A DNA stretch of 64,000 nucleotides from Streptomyces liliiviolaceus. GTDB lineage: Bacteria; Actinomycetota; Actinomycetes; Streptomycetales; Streptomycetaceae. Shown piece by piece: positions 8,401 through 17,515 of the stretch. The DNA is taken from contig NZ_JAGPYQ010000001.1 of NCBI RefSeq assembly GCF_018070025.1, positions 7,502,001-7,566,000 on the forward strand, written 5' to 3'. A program made the translations under genes and the position numbers. Positions within the stretch are counted from its first letter, which is position 1, and each line of letters starts with the position of its first letter. The notes beneath the pieces are model-generated. The model saw only the letters and a list, made by a program, of their open reading frames with translations, did not search any database and was not told where the DNA came from.

Positions 8401-11400
8401 GAACGGCAAGGTCGACCGCCGCCGGCTGCCGGCCCCGCGCAGCGCGGCGCCCGCGGAGCGCACACCGCCCGCCGACGGGGTCCAGCGGGTGCTGGCCGAC
8501 ATCTGGAGCCGGCTGCTCGACATCCCGCCGGTCGCCGCGCAGGACAACTTCTTCACCCTCGGCGGCGACTCGGTCACCGCCGTGTTCCTCGTGTCGAAGG
8601 CCAGGGAGGCGGGCTACGCCTTCACCGCACGCCAGGTGTTCGCCCACCAGACCCTCGCCGAACTCGCCGCCGTGGCGGTCCCGTTGGACACCGGTACGGC
8701 GGCCGGCGGGGTGGACCCCGACGACTTCCCGCTGGCCGGCCTCGACCGGGACGGCCTGGAGCGCGTCCTGTCGGGGCTTCCCGCGGGGGACGTGCAGGAC
8801 ATCTACCCGTGCACCCCGCTCCAGGCGGGCATGCTGTTCCACAGCCTGCACGACCCGGGCGGCCACTCCTACTTCAACCAGTACCGCTGGGAGATCGAGG
8901 GCGACCTCGACGAGGACGCGCTCGTCGCCGCCTGGCAGCACGTGCTGGACCGGCACGACGCGCTGCGCTGCTCCTTCCGCTGGGAGGGCCTGGACCGCCC
9001 GCTCCAGGTCGTCCACCGCACCGTACGGGCCGACTTCACCGTCCTCGACTGGACGGACACCCCCGCGGACGCCCTCCCCGAGCGCTTGGAGGAACTGCTC
9101 GCCGGGGAACGCGGGCGCGGCTTCGACCTGTTCCGCGTCCCGCCCCAGCGGTTCCACCTCGTCCGCACCGGCCCCACCAGCCATCACCTGGTGTGGCACA
9201 ACCACCACATCCTGTCCGACGGCTGGAGCGTCGGCCCGCTCCTGAACGAGGTCTTCGCCACCGTCACGGCGCTGCGCCGGCTGGGGCACCCGCCGCGCGA
9301 CCTGCCCGTACCGGTCCCCCACCGCGCCTACGTGGAGTGGCTGGAGGGACAGGACCCGCTCGCCGTCGAACGGTGCTGGCGCGACTCCCTCGCCGGTTTC
9401 GGCGAGCCCACCCCGATCCCGGTGGTGCGGCAGGTCCCGAAGGACGAGCCCGCCGGGGCGGCCCGTACCGTCGAACTCGCGCTGGACGCGGAGCTGACCG
9501 AGGGTCTGACCCGGTTCGCCCGCGAGCGGGGCTGCACCCTCGGCACCGTGTTCCAGGGCGCCTGGGCGCTGCTGCTGGGCCGCTGGAGCCGGCGCCGTGA
9601 CGTGCTGTTCGGGCTGACCGTCTCCGGGCGTTCCGTCGACCTGCCGCGCGTCGAGCAGGTCGTGGGACTGCTGTCCAACACCCTGCCGGTGCGCGTGCGC
9701 TGGGCGGACGACGACCGGCTCGACGACTGGCTGGGCCGCCTGGCCGGACAGCTCGGCGGGCTGCGCGACGTCGAGCACTCCGCGCTGGTCGACATCCACG
9801 ACTGGTCCGAGGTGCCGGGCGACCGGCGGCTGTTCGACAGCATCCTGGTCATGCAGAACCTGGCGGTCGCCGAGCGCGCCGACCTGGGCGGTCTGCGCCT
9901 GCGCATGGGTCCCGTGCACCAGAGCAGCGGCTATCCGCTGATGCTGAACGTCCGCGCCGCACCGGCCGGGACCGTCCTCCAGCTCGTCCACGACGACGTC
10001 CGGGTCGACCCCGCTGACGCCGAGCGCCTGCTGGCGTCGTTCGGCCGGCTGCTCGGCGCGTTCGTGGAGCGGCCCGACGCCCGGGTCGGCGAGCTGCCGA
10101 TCCTGCCGGACGCCGACCGCGAGAGGGTCGTCCACCACTGGAACGACACCGCGCACGCCTTCCCCGCCGCCACGACCGTGCCCGCGATGATCAGGGAGCA
10201 GTCGACCCGTACCCCGGACGCGACGGCGGTGGTGTGCGGCGCCGAAAACGCCGGGGACGCCGAGGAATGGTCGTACTCCCGGCTCGACGACGAGGTCGCG
10301 GGGCTGGCGCGGCGGCTGCGGGCCGCCGGGGTGCGGCGCGGGGACCGGGTGGGGCTGCGGCTCGACCGCTCGGCGACCATGACGGCCGCGGTGCTCGCGG
10401 TCTGGCGGGTCGGCGGCGCCTACGTCCCGCTGGACCCGGAGTACCCCGACGCGCGGACCGCCTTCGTGCTGTCCGACTCCGGGGTACGTGTCCTGCTCGC
10501 GGGCGGCGAACCGGTCCCGGCGTCCGTGCCGCCCGAGGTGAGCGTGGTCCGCGCCGACGACAGCGGCAGTGACCCCGGCGTGGAACCGCCGGAGCCCGAA
10601 ACCCCCGAAGAGCGGGGCAGCGGCTTCGAGCCCTCGCGGCCGGACGACGTGGCCTACGTGCTGTACACCTCCGGCTCCACCGGCCGGCCCAAGGGCGTGG
10701 AGGTCACCCACGCGGCGCTCGCCCATCTGACCGCCGCCATGACACATGTCCTGCGGCCGTCCGGCCGGCAGGTGTGGCTGGGGCTCACCGCCCTGTCCTT
10801 CGACATCTCGACCGTGGAGATGTTCGTGCCGCTGACCACGGGCGGCCGGATCGTGGTCGTCCCCGAGGAGGGACGCTGGGACGCCGCCGCGCAACGCGAT
10901 CTGATCCGCCGTCACGGGGTCACCCATGTCCAGGCCACCCCGTCCGGGTGGCGGCTGCTGCTGGCCGCCGGCTTCGGGGCGGCGGACGGTGTCGCCGTCG
11001 GCCTGGTCGGCGGCGAGGCGCTGCCCGAGCCCCTGGCCGCCGAGCTGGGTACGGGCCTGCCCCGGCTGATCAACGTCTACGGCCCGACCGAGGCCACCGT
11101 CTGGTCCACCTGGGACGAGGTCGACCCCGGCGCGCAGGAGGTAACCATCGGCCTCCCACTGCCCAACACCACCGCCCACGTCCTCGACGAGGCGATGCGG
11201 CCCGTGCCCCTCGGGGTGCCGGGCGAGCTGTACCTCGGCGGCGCGGGGGTGGCCCGCGGCTATCTGGGGCGGCCCGCGCTGACCGCGCGGCAGTTCGTGC
11301 CGGACCCGTTCGGCGGGCCCGGGGCCCGGCTGTACCGCACCGGCGACCTCGCCGCGCGGCGCGCCGACGGCCGGATCCGCTTCCTCGGCCGGGACGACCA

Positions 11401-14400
11401 CCAGGTCAAGATCAGCGGTCACCGGATCGAACTCGGCGAGATCGAGGAGGCGTTGACCGGCCACCCGGACGTGCGGCTCGCCGCCGTCACCGTCCACCGG
11501 GACGCGGCGGGCGAGGAGTTCCTGGTCGGCCATCTCGTCGGCGACTCGCCCGACCCCGCCGACGTACGGACGTATCTGCGCGGCAAGGTGCCCCGCGCGA
11601 TGGTGCCGGCGCGGCTCGTCGTCCTGGAGTCGATGCCGCTCAGCCCGGCCGGCAAGGTCGACCGGGCGGCGCTGCCCGCCCCCGAGGCGCCCACGGCGGG
11701 CCCCGCCGGGCGGACCGCGCCCCGCAGCGCCGCCGAGCGGAGCCTCGCGGACATCTGGGCCCGTGTCCTGCACACCGACGAGATCGGGACGGACGACGAC
11801 TTCTTCGCCCTGGGCGGCAACTCCCTCAAGGCGGTCATGGTCTCCGCGCTCGCACGGGAGGCCGGGCTCTCCGTCTCCACCCGGCAGATCTTCGCCCACC
11901 CCACGGTGGCGGAGCTGGCGGGCCTCGACTCCGCGGCGCCCGCGGCGGAACCCGTGGTGAGCGCGCCGTTCCGGTTCACCGGACTGGACAGCGAGACCCT
12001 GGAAGGGTTCCTGGACACCGTGGGCAGGGAGGGCACCGAGGACGTCCTGCCGCTGTCGCCCCTGCAGACCGGGCTGCTCCTCGACACGCTGGCGGAGACC
12101 GGCGACTACGTCCGCGCCTTCGCCGTCGACATCGAGGGCGACTTCGACCGGGCGGCCTTCGAGGACGCCTGGACCCACCTGGTCGACCGCCACGCGATCC
12201 TGCGGTCCACCTTCCACTGGGCGCAGCTGCCCCGCCCGGTCCAGGCCGTCCGGCGGGCCGCGCCGCCCCGCTTCCGGTACACCGACCTCTCCGCGCTTCC
12301 GGCGGACCGGCGTACGGAACGGCTCGCGGAGCTCACCGACGCGGAGGGCCGGACCGTCTTCGATCTCGGCGCCGCCCCGCCGGCCCGCTTCCTGCTGATC
12401 CGCGTGGCCGAGGACCGGCACCGCTTCGTGTGGACCACCCACCACGTCGTCTTCGACGGCTGGAGCCTGCACGCCCTGTTCACCGAGGCGTTCGACATCT
12501 ACCGCAGCCGGCGCGCGAGCGGCCGTCCGCCCGTCCTCGCCGACCCGCCCCCGTACCGGGAGTACCTGCGCCGGCTCGCCGAGCACGACACCCCGGAGGA
12601 CGCCGAGCGCGAGGACGCCCACTGGCGTTCCCAGCTGGCGGGCTTCACCCGTCCCACTCGCCTGCCCGGCAGCCGTCCCACCGGCGCCGCCGAAGGTGTG
12701 TGGAGCGCCCGGCAGACCCTTCCGGGCGACCTGTGCGACGCCCTGGAACGAGCCGGCCGCCGCCATCGCGTCACCGTCGGCACCCTCGTCCACACCGCCT
12801 GGACCCTGCTGCTGAGCCGGACGAGCGGGGAGCGGGACGTCGTCTTCGGCACGACCGTCTCGGGCCGCTTCGGCGACGTACCGGGGATCGAGCGCATGGT
12901 CGGCCTGCTGATGAACACCCTGCCCCTGCGCGTCGAGGTGGCCCCGGACGCCTCCCTCACCGGGCTGCTGCGCGAGGTGCAGCGCCGGATCACCGAGGTG
13001 GCCGGGCGGGCGCACGTCGCACTGCCCGCCGTCCAGCGGGCGAGCGACGTGGCGCCCGGACGGCGGCTCTTCGACAGCCTGGTCGTCTTCACCGACACCG
13101 GCTTCGGCGGACTGCCGCCGGGGGTCGTCCCGCTCGCCGAGAGCGAGGTCCGCGACACCGGCTATCCCCTGGTCCTGGAGGTCATGCGGGCCGGCGGGCT
13201 CACCCTCGAACTGGGCTGCGAGAAGTCGCACTACGACCAGGTCACCGCGGACCGGCTGCTTGCCCAGTTCGTCCAGCTGCTGACCGGCCTGGCCGAGGAC
13301 CGTCCCGCCGTCGCCGACGTGCCCATGCTGTCGGCCGGGGAACGCGCCCAGGTCCTCCACACCTGGAACGACACGACGACCGCCTTCCCGGCCGACCGCA
13401 CCCTGCACTCCCTCGTCGGGGAACAGGCCGCGGCCACACCGGACGCCGTGGCCGTCCGGCTCGGCTCCGACACCTGGACGTACGCCGAACTCGACGCCCG
13501 GGCCGACCGGGTGGCCCACCGCCTGCGCCTGGAGGGGGTGCGGCCGGGCGACCTGGTGGCGCTGTGCACCGAGCGTTCCCTCGACCACGTCGTGGGGCTG
13601 CTCGGCATCCTGAAGTCCGGTGCGGCCTTCGTCCCCGTCGACCCCGAACACCCCGCCCGCCGCCAGGCGTACATCCTCACCGACGCCGGAGCCCGGGTCC
13701 TGCTCACCCAGACCCACCTGCGCGCGGCCCTTCCCGAAGGCGTCGCCGCGAGCGTCCTCGCGCTGGACGACCCGGCGGCCTGGACCGCCGAACCCGGCCC
13801 GGGCCCCCGCCCGGACGCGCTGCCCGCCGACCTGTGCTCGCTGTACTACACCTCCGGGTCGACCGGCTCGCCCAAGGCGGTGGCCTCGCACCACGCGGGC
13901 TGGGTCAACCGCATGGCGTGGATGCAGCGCCGGCACGGGCTGCGCGCCGGCGAGGGGGTCCTGCACAAGACGACGCTCACGTTCGACGACGCGGCGGTGG
14001 AGATCCTGTGGCCGCTGATCACCGGCGGCCAGGTCGTCCTGCTGCCGCCGGGCGCGCACCGCGACGCCCACGCGATCGCCGAGGCCGTCGCCCGGCACGA
14101 CGTGGTGCATGTGCAGTTCGTCCCCAGTGTGCTGGAGGTGTTCCTCGACGTCCTCACCCCGGAGCGGGCCCTGGCCATGCCCCGGCTGCGGTCCGTCCTC
14201 ACCAGCGGCGAGGCGCTGCGGCCCGCGCTGCTGCGCCGGTTCCGCGAGGTGTTCGGGGACCGGGTGAGCCTCGACAACACATGGGGCGCCACCGAGGTGT
14301 CCATCGACTCCACCTGCCGGGTGTGCACCGCCGAGGACGCCGTCGGCGACACGGGCGCGGTCGCCCTCGGCCTGCCCATCGACAACAACACCGTCCACGT

Positions 14401-17400
14401 GCTCGACGGGGCGATGGCGCCGGTGCCGACCGGGGTCACAGGGGAGCTCTTCATCGGCGGCCCCACGCTGGCCCGCGGCTACCACGGGCGGCCCGGGCTG
14501 ACCGCCGAGCGGTTCGTGCCGGACCCCTTCGGAGCGCCCGGCTCCCGGCTCTACCGCACCGGCGACCTGGGGCGCAGGCGTGCCGACGGCGTCCTGGAGT
14601 TCGCCGGGCGCGCCGACCACCAGGTCAAGCTCGGCGGTGTCCGCGTCGAACTCGGCGAGATCGAGGACGCGTTGCGCAGGGCACCCGGCATCCGGGACGC
14701 GGTCGCCGACGTACGGACCGTGGGCGCCGCACGGAGTCTCGTCGGCTACACCGTCGGGGACGACGACCCGGACCGTACGCTGGCCGCGCTGCGCGCCGAG
14801 CTGCCCGACGTCATGGTGCCGAGGTTCCTCGTCGCCCTGGACGCCGTACCGCTCAACGCCAACGGCAAGGTGGACCGGGCCGCTCTGCCCGATCCGGACC
14901 CCGCGGCCCGGGAGGCGACGGCACAGTCGCACACGGCTCCCGGTACGCCGACCGAGGAGGCCCTCGCCCGGATCTGGTGCCGGGTCCTCAAGGTGGAGCG
15001 GATCGGGGTGCACGACAACTTCCGTGCGCTGGGCGGGGATTCCATCCTGCTGATCCACACCGTCGCCAGGGCGCGTGAGGCGGGCCTGTCCCTCACCCCG
15101 AAGATGGTCTTCGAACACCCCACGATCGCCGCTCTCGCCGCGGCCTGCGACGAGGCGGCGGCCCTGGGCCGCGACACCTCCGTGCACGCCGAGCAGGGCC
15201 CCGTCACCGGGGAGGTGCCCCTCGGGCCGATCCAGCGGCAGTACGCCGAACTCGGGCCGCGGGACCGCTTCAACCAGAGCCGGCTCCTCGACGTCGACCC
15301 CGGAGTCGATCCCGGGACGCTGCGGGCGGCGCTGCGCACGCTGACCGTCCACCACGACGCGCTGCGGCTGCGCTGGCACCGCCGGGGGGCCGACTGGCAC
15401 CAGTACCTGGCCCCGCCGAACGACCACGGCGACCACGGCGACCCGCTGACGGTCGTGGACTCCCCGCAGGACACCGACGCCGCGGTGGAGGCCGCGCACG
15501 CCGGGCTCGACCTGGCCCACGGCCCCCTGCTGCGCGCCGTCCTGATCAGGCCGTCCGGACAGCTCCTGCTGGTCGTCCACCACGTGGCCGTCGACACCGT
15601 GTCCTGGGACATCCTGGTCGAGGACCTGAACACCCTGTGCGGCGGAGGCGGACTGCCCGCCAAGACCACCTCTGTGCGGCACTGGGCCGAACGGCTCCAC
15701 GAGCACGCGCGCGGCGCCGGGTTCGAGGCCGAGGCCGCCTACTGGGCGCTGCCGCGACCGCACGTCGAGCCGCTGCCGACGGACCACCCGGCAGGCGACG
15801 ACACCGAGGGCCGCGTCCGCGTCACGAAGGTGGTCCTGCCGGCCGCGCCCACGGCGGCCCTGCTGCGCCAGACCGCCGCGCTGCGCGGGGCCGAACCGGA
15901 ACACCTCATGCTGGCCGCCCTGGCCCGCACGCTCACCGAGGCCACCGGCGGTGACACCTGTGTGATCGACGTGGAACGGCACGGCCGTGAGCCGCTGTTC
16001 GACGACGTCGACCTCACGCGCACCGTCGGCTGGTTCACCAGTGTGCAGCCCCTGACGATCACCCGTCCCGGGTCCGACGGCACGGACGCCTGGATCGACG
16101 TGGTCGCCGAACACACCCGTACCCCCGCGGGACGCGGCATCGGCCACGGCCTCGCCCGGTATCTGCGCGGGAGCGGCGTCGGAGCGCCCCCGGCCCAGGT
16201 CTCGTTCAACTACCACGGCCGCCGGGACACCGCCGGGACACCGGACGCCCTGCTGCGCCCGCTGTCCCGGACGTACGGCGATCCCGTCGACCCCGGGCAG
16301 CGGCGCTCCCACCTCGTGGAGATCGAGGCGGCGGTCCTCGGCGGCGAGTTGCACATCGAGTGGCGGTACGCGGCCGACCGCTTCGACGCCGACACCGTAC
16401 GCGGCCTGGCCGAACGGCAGTTGCGGCATCTCACCGACCTGGGCGACACCCCGCCCGGGGCGGTACGGCGGCCGGCCGAGCCGTTCGTGCGGCGGCTGTT
16501 CGCCGGGACACCGGCCCCGAGGCTGCCGATGCTGCGGCACCGGGTCCCGGGAGTGGGCATCGCGGTGATCGCCGACGGCGACCTGCGCGGGGCCTGGGGC
16601 TTCGGCACCCTCGGCGCCGAGGACCCCGTCGAGGTCGACGAGCGGACCGTCTTCCAGGTCGGCTCGATCAGCAAGCACGTCACCGCGCTGGGCGTCATGC
16701 GCCTGGTCCAGGACGGGCGTCTCGACCTCGACACCGACGTCAACCGCCTGCTCACCGGCTGGCGGCTGCCCGGCGACGGCGTCACCCTGCGCCACCTGCT
16801 CACCCACACCGCGGGGCTCGGCGCGCAGTCCTACGACGGCTACCGCGCGGACCGGCCGCTGCCCACGCTGGCCCAGGTCCTCGACGGCCGGCCCCCGGCG
16901 CTCACCCCGCCGGTACGGCCGGTGGGCCCGCCCGGCTCGCCGTACCTGTACGCGAGCAGCAACTACACCGTGGTCCAGCAGGTGCTCCAGGACGTCACGG
17001 GGCAGGACTTCGCACCCCTGATGCGCTCGCTCGTCCTGGACCCGCTCGGGATGCGCGACAGCGACTTCGCGCCGCGCGTGCCCCGGTTGCCCGGCACCAC
17101 GGTCGCCCGCAACCACGACGCGGCGGGCGTCCCCCACCCGGAGGGCTGGCACCTGTACCCGGAGTCGGCCGCGGGCGGGCTGTGGTCCACGCCCCGGGAC
17201 CTGGCCCGGGTCGCCGTCGAGATCCAGCGGGCGGTCACCGGCGGCCCCTCGGTCCTGCTGGGCGCCGAGGCGGCGGACGAGATGCTCCGCACCCATCCCG
17301 GCACCCCGGGAGGACTGGGCACGGCGGGCAAACCGTACGGCGGCCGGCGGTGGTTCGGACACACCGGTGGTGTCCCCGGCTTCCGCTCCCTGACCTGGGC

Positions 17401-17515
17401 CGACCCGGACCGCGGTCTGGGGCTCGTCGTCACGGCCAACTCGGACGCCGGTGAGGACTTCCTGCGCGAATTGCTGCACGACCTCGGGGTCGGACTGGAG
17501 GACGCACGATGGTGA
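5414..17515 (+). CDS. NRPS-1: C-A-T-C-A-T-C-A-T-E with fused PBP/beta-lactamase-type domain
   Basis: A 4033-residue three-module synthetase. Approximate layout: C1 60-500 (HHCVADEWS), A1 525-1010, PCP1 (Ser1053), C2 1125-1560 (HHILSDGWS), A2 1583-2090, PCP2 (Ser2137), C3 2210-2640 (HHVVFDGWS), A3 2663-3160, PCP3 (Ser3210), epimerization domain 3265-3680 (HHVAVDTVSW, VGWFT, FNYHGR). The last 340 residues are a serine-hydrolase fold of the class C beta-lactamase/penicillin-binding group with SISK (3751-3754), Tyr3846 and HTGG (His3983). No ordinary GXSXG thioesterase is present. Hand-aligned pocket residues: A1 D-I-V-Q-M-G-C-V-W and A2 D-I-V-Q-L-G-V-V-W, both glycine-like; A3 D-D-V-Q-L-S-T-I-D, which has extra acids and suggests a basic side chain. 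Starting with C, it needs an upstream donor; the PBP-type domain suggests it ends the line. Confidence 0.95.
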   Translation: MTTRTEEAAGAGESVAEGRELTSAKRELLAQRLRGRSDTAKAPPGAVSSVPRRPGTGSAPLAPVQHNLWVADRLLSDNSTFSVHRVLRLTGSLDRDAVSRALDALVERHETLRMTFRDDNPPRQIPQPPGPAPLRTVDLTHLPPVARAAAAVRVAEEEIALPFDLERGPVFRAVLAVCDDSTHVLVLNLHHCVADEWSCGVLAREFGALYSASTRGARGPDLARTLPELPASYTDYSAWQSERLSGDLLVRQLAHWRSALDGVPPVLELPTDHVRPPTPSFWGHGARRLLSPEVSSALRDFARRHNVTLFTALLTVFAGYLHRWSGGQDRFSVLTPVSGRVVADTEPLVGMLANTLPLTVDVTDDPGFSTLVRRMNSVVLGALEHQDVTFEQLVADSGQPRDASRNPLSQVMYQCIESREHVWELPGVTVERERIGLASAKVDLSLVAANLDEGVRLDLVGESTLFEPATVERMLDSLVEVLTRAVAAPDTTVGEVELLSAAERAQVVDDFNRTGATPPDGTVLDLFAAAVAASPDATAVASDSGSLTYRELDAWSDRLAARLVASVPGPGALVGVHLPRSEQLVATLLAVWKARCAFLPLPLDHPDERLRTMLDDADVALVVAEPGRHERLGGVPVFHADPADRTADRIASAEPARPGPAPLPADLAYLLYTSGSTGRPKAVAIEHSGLVNFLSGTAQRLGAGADDVWLGLTGIGFDIALVEMFLPLTTGGRVVLAPEGAAHDGGTAVETARRHQVTHVQATPSGWRVLLAAADRLPHLAVAMTGGETLPPTLAAELRRRAGRLFNCYGPTESTVWATYDDVTDPAAEITVGTAVDNVTVYVLDAAMRPVPVGVPGELYIGGPGVGRGYHARPGLTAGVFVPDPFGPPGARLYRSGDVGARRPDGRIRFFGRDDHQVKIRGHRIELGEIEARLTAHADVAHAVVVAEQLPAGARLVGYVVGGASEDELRRHLTAALPGAMVPAVLVFLESLPLSPNGKVDRRRLPAPRSAAPAERTPPADGVQRVLADIWSRLLDIPPVAAQDNFFTLGGDSVTAVFLVSKAREAGYAFTARQVFAHQTLAELAAVAVPLDTGTAAGGVDPDDFPLAGLDRDGLERVLSGLPAGDVQDIYPCTPLQAGMLFHSLHDPGGHSYFNQYRWEIEGDLDEDALVAAWQHVLDRHDALRCSFRWEGLDRPLQVVHRTVRADFTVLDWTDTPADALPERLEELLAGERGRGFDLFRVPPQRFHLVRTGPTSHHLVWHNHHILSDGWSVGPLLNEVFATVTALRRLGHPPRDLPVPVPHRAYVEWLEGQDPLAVERCWRDSLAGFGEPTPIPVVRQVPKDEPAGAARTVELALDAELTEGLTRFARERGCTLGTVFQGAWALLLGRWSRRRDVLFGLTVSGRSVDLPRVEQVVGLLSNTLPVRVRWADDDRLDDWLGRLAGQLGGLRDVEHSALVDIHDWSEVPGDRRLFDSILVMQNLAVAERADLGGLRLRMGPVHQSSGYPLMLNVRAAPAGTVLQLVHDDVRVDPADAERLLASFGRLLGAFVERPDARVGELPILPDADRERVVHHWNDTAHAFPAATTVPAMIREQSTRTPDATAVVCGAENAGDAEEWSYSRLDDEVAGLARRLRAAGVRRGDRVGLRLDRSATMTAAVLAVWRVGGAYVPLDPEYPDARTAFVLSDSGVRVLLAGGEPVPASVPPEVSVVRADDSGSDPGVEPPEPETPEERGSGFEPSRPDDVAYVLYTSGSTGRPKGVEVTHAALAHLTAAMTHVLRPSGRQVWLGLTALSFDISTVEMFVPLTTGGRIVVVPEEGRWDAAAQRDLIRRHGVTHVQATPSGWRLLLAAGFGAADGVAVGLVGGEALPEPLAAELGTGLPRLINVYGPTEATVWSTWDEVDPGAQEVTIGLPLPNTTAHVLDEAMRPVPLGVPGELYLGGAGVARGYLGRPALTARQFVPDPFGGPGARLYRTGDLAARRADGRIRFLGRDDHQVKISGHRIELGEIEEALTGHPDVRLAAVTVHRDAAGEEFLVGHLVGDSPDPADVRTYLRGKVPRAMVPARLVVLESMPLSPAGKVDRAALPAPEAPTAGPAGRTAPRSAAERSLADIWARVLHTDEIGTDDDFFALGGNSLKAVMVSALAREAGLSVSTRQIFAHPTVAELAGLDSAAPAAEPVVSAPFRFTGLDSETLEGFLDTVGREGTEDVLPLSPLQTGLLLDTLAETGDYVRAFAVDIEGDFDRAAFEDAWTHLVDRHAILRSTFHWAQLPRPVQAVRRAAPPRFRYTDLSALPADRRTERLAELTDAEGRTVFDLGAAPPARFLLIRVAEDRHRFVWTTHHVVFDGWSLHALFTEAFDIYRSRRASGRPPVLADPPPYREYLRRLAEHDTPEDAEREDAHWRSQLAGFTRPTRLPGSRPTGAAEGVWSARQTLPGDLCDALERAGRRHRVTVGTLVHTAWTLLLSRTSGERDVVFGTTVSGRFGDVPGIERMVGLLMNTLPLRVEVAPDASLTGLLREVQRRITEVAGRAHVALPAVQRASDVAPGRRLFDSLVVFTDTGFGGLPPGVVPLAESEVRDTGYPLVLEVMRAGGLTLELGCEKSHYDQVTADRLLAQFVQLLTGLAEDRPAVADVPMLSAGERAQVLHTWNDTTTAFPADRTLHSLVGEQAAATPDAVAVRLGSDTWTYAELDARADRVAHRLRLEGVRPGDLVALCTERSLDHVVGLLGILKSGAAFVPVDPEHPARRQAYILTDAGARVLLTQTHLRAALPEGVAASVLALDDPAAWTAEPGPGPRPDALPADLCSLYYTSGSTGSPKAVASHHAGWVNRMAWMQRRHGLRAGEGVLHKTTLTFDDAAVEILWPLITGGQVVLLPPGAHRDAHAIAEAVARHDVVHVQFVPSVLEVFLDVLTPERALAMPRLRSVLTSGEALRPALLRRFREVFGDRVSLDNTWGATEVSIDSTCRVCTAEDAVGDTGAVALGLPIDNNTVHVLDGAMAPVPTGVTGELFIGGPTLARGYHGRPGLTAERFVPDPFGAPGSRLYRTGDLGRRRADGVLEFAGRADHQVKLGGVRVELGEIEDALRRAPGIRDAVADVRTVGAARSLVGYTVGDDDPDRTLAALRAELPDVMVPRFLVALDAVPLNANGKVDRAALPDPDPAAREATAQSHTAPGTPTEEALARIWCRVLKVERIGVHDNFRALGGDSILLIHTVARAREAGLSLTPKMVFEHPTIAALAAACDEAAALGRDTSVHAEQGPVTGEVPLGPIQRQYAELGPRDRFNQSRLLDVDPGVDPGTLRAALRTLTVHHDALRLRWHRRGADWHQYLAPPNDHGDHGDPLTVVDSPQDTDAAVEAAHAGLDLAHGPLLRAVLIRPSGQLLLVVHHVAVDTVSWDILVEDLNTLCGGGGLPAKTTSVRHWAERLHEHARGAGFEAEAAYWALPRPHVEPLPTDHPAGDDTEGRVRVTKVVLPAAPTAALLRQTAALRGAEPEHLMLAALARTLTEATGGDTCVIDVERHGREPLFDDVDLTRTVGWFTSVQPLTITRPGSDGTDAWIDVVAEHTRTPAGRGIGHGLARYLRGSGVGAPPAQVSFNYHGRRDTAGTPDALLRPLSRTYGDPVDPGQRRSHLVEIEAAVLGGELHIEWRYAADRFDADTVRGLAERQLRHLTDLGDTPPGAVRRPAEPFVRRLFAGTPAPRLPMLRHRVPGVGIAVIADGDLRGAWGFGTLGAEDPVEVDERTVFQVGSISKHVTALGVMRLVQDGRLDLDTDVNRLLTGWRLPGDGVTLRHLLTHTAGLGAQSYDGYRADRPLPTLAQVLDGRPPALTPPVRPVGPPGSPYLYASSNYTVVQQVLQDVTGQDFAPLMRSLVLDPLGMRDSDFAPRVPRLPGTTVARNHDAAGVPHPEGWHLYPESAAGGLWSTPRDLARVAVEIQRAVTGGPSVLLGAEAADEMLRTHPGTPGGLGTAGKPYGGRRWFGHTGGVPGFRSLTWADPDRGLGLVVTANSDAGEDFLRELLHDLGVGLEDARW

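Noticed and set aside
6665..17479. A 3604-codon open frame on the minus strand opposite NRPS-1
   Set aside because: It is the antisense of a GC-rich coding frame. It has no Shine-Dalgarno sequence and no recognisable domains, while the plus strand has every NRPS motif.
16495..17515. Reading the C-terminal beta-lactamase-like domain as antibiotic resistance
   Set aside because: It is covalently fused behind an E domain and in frame with the synthetase, so a release role is more plausible. This has not been tested.
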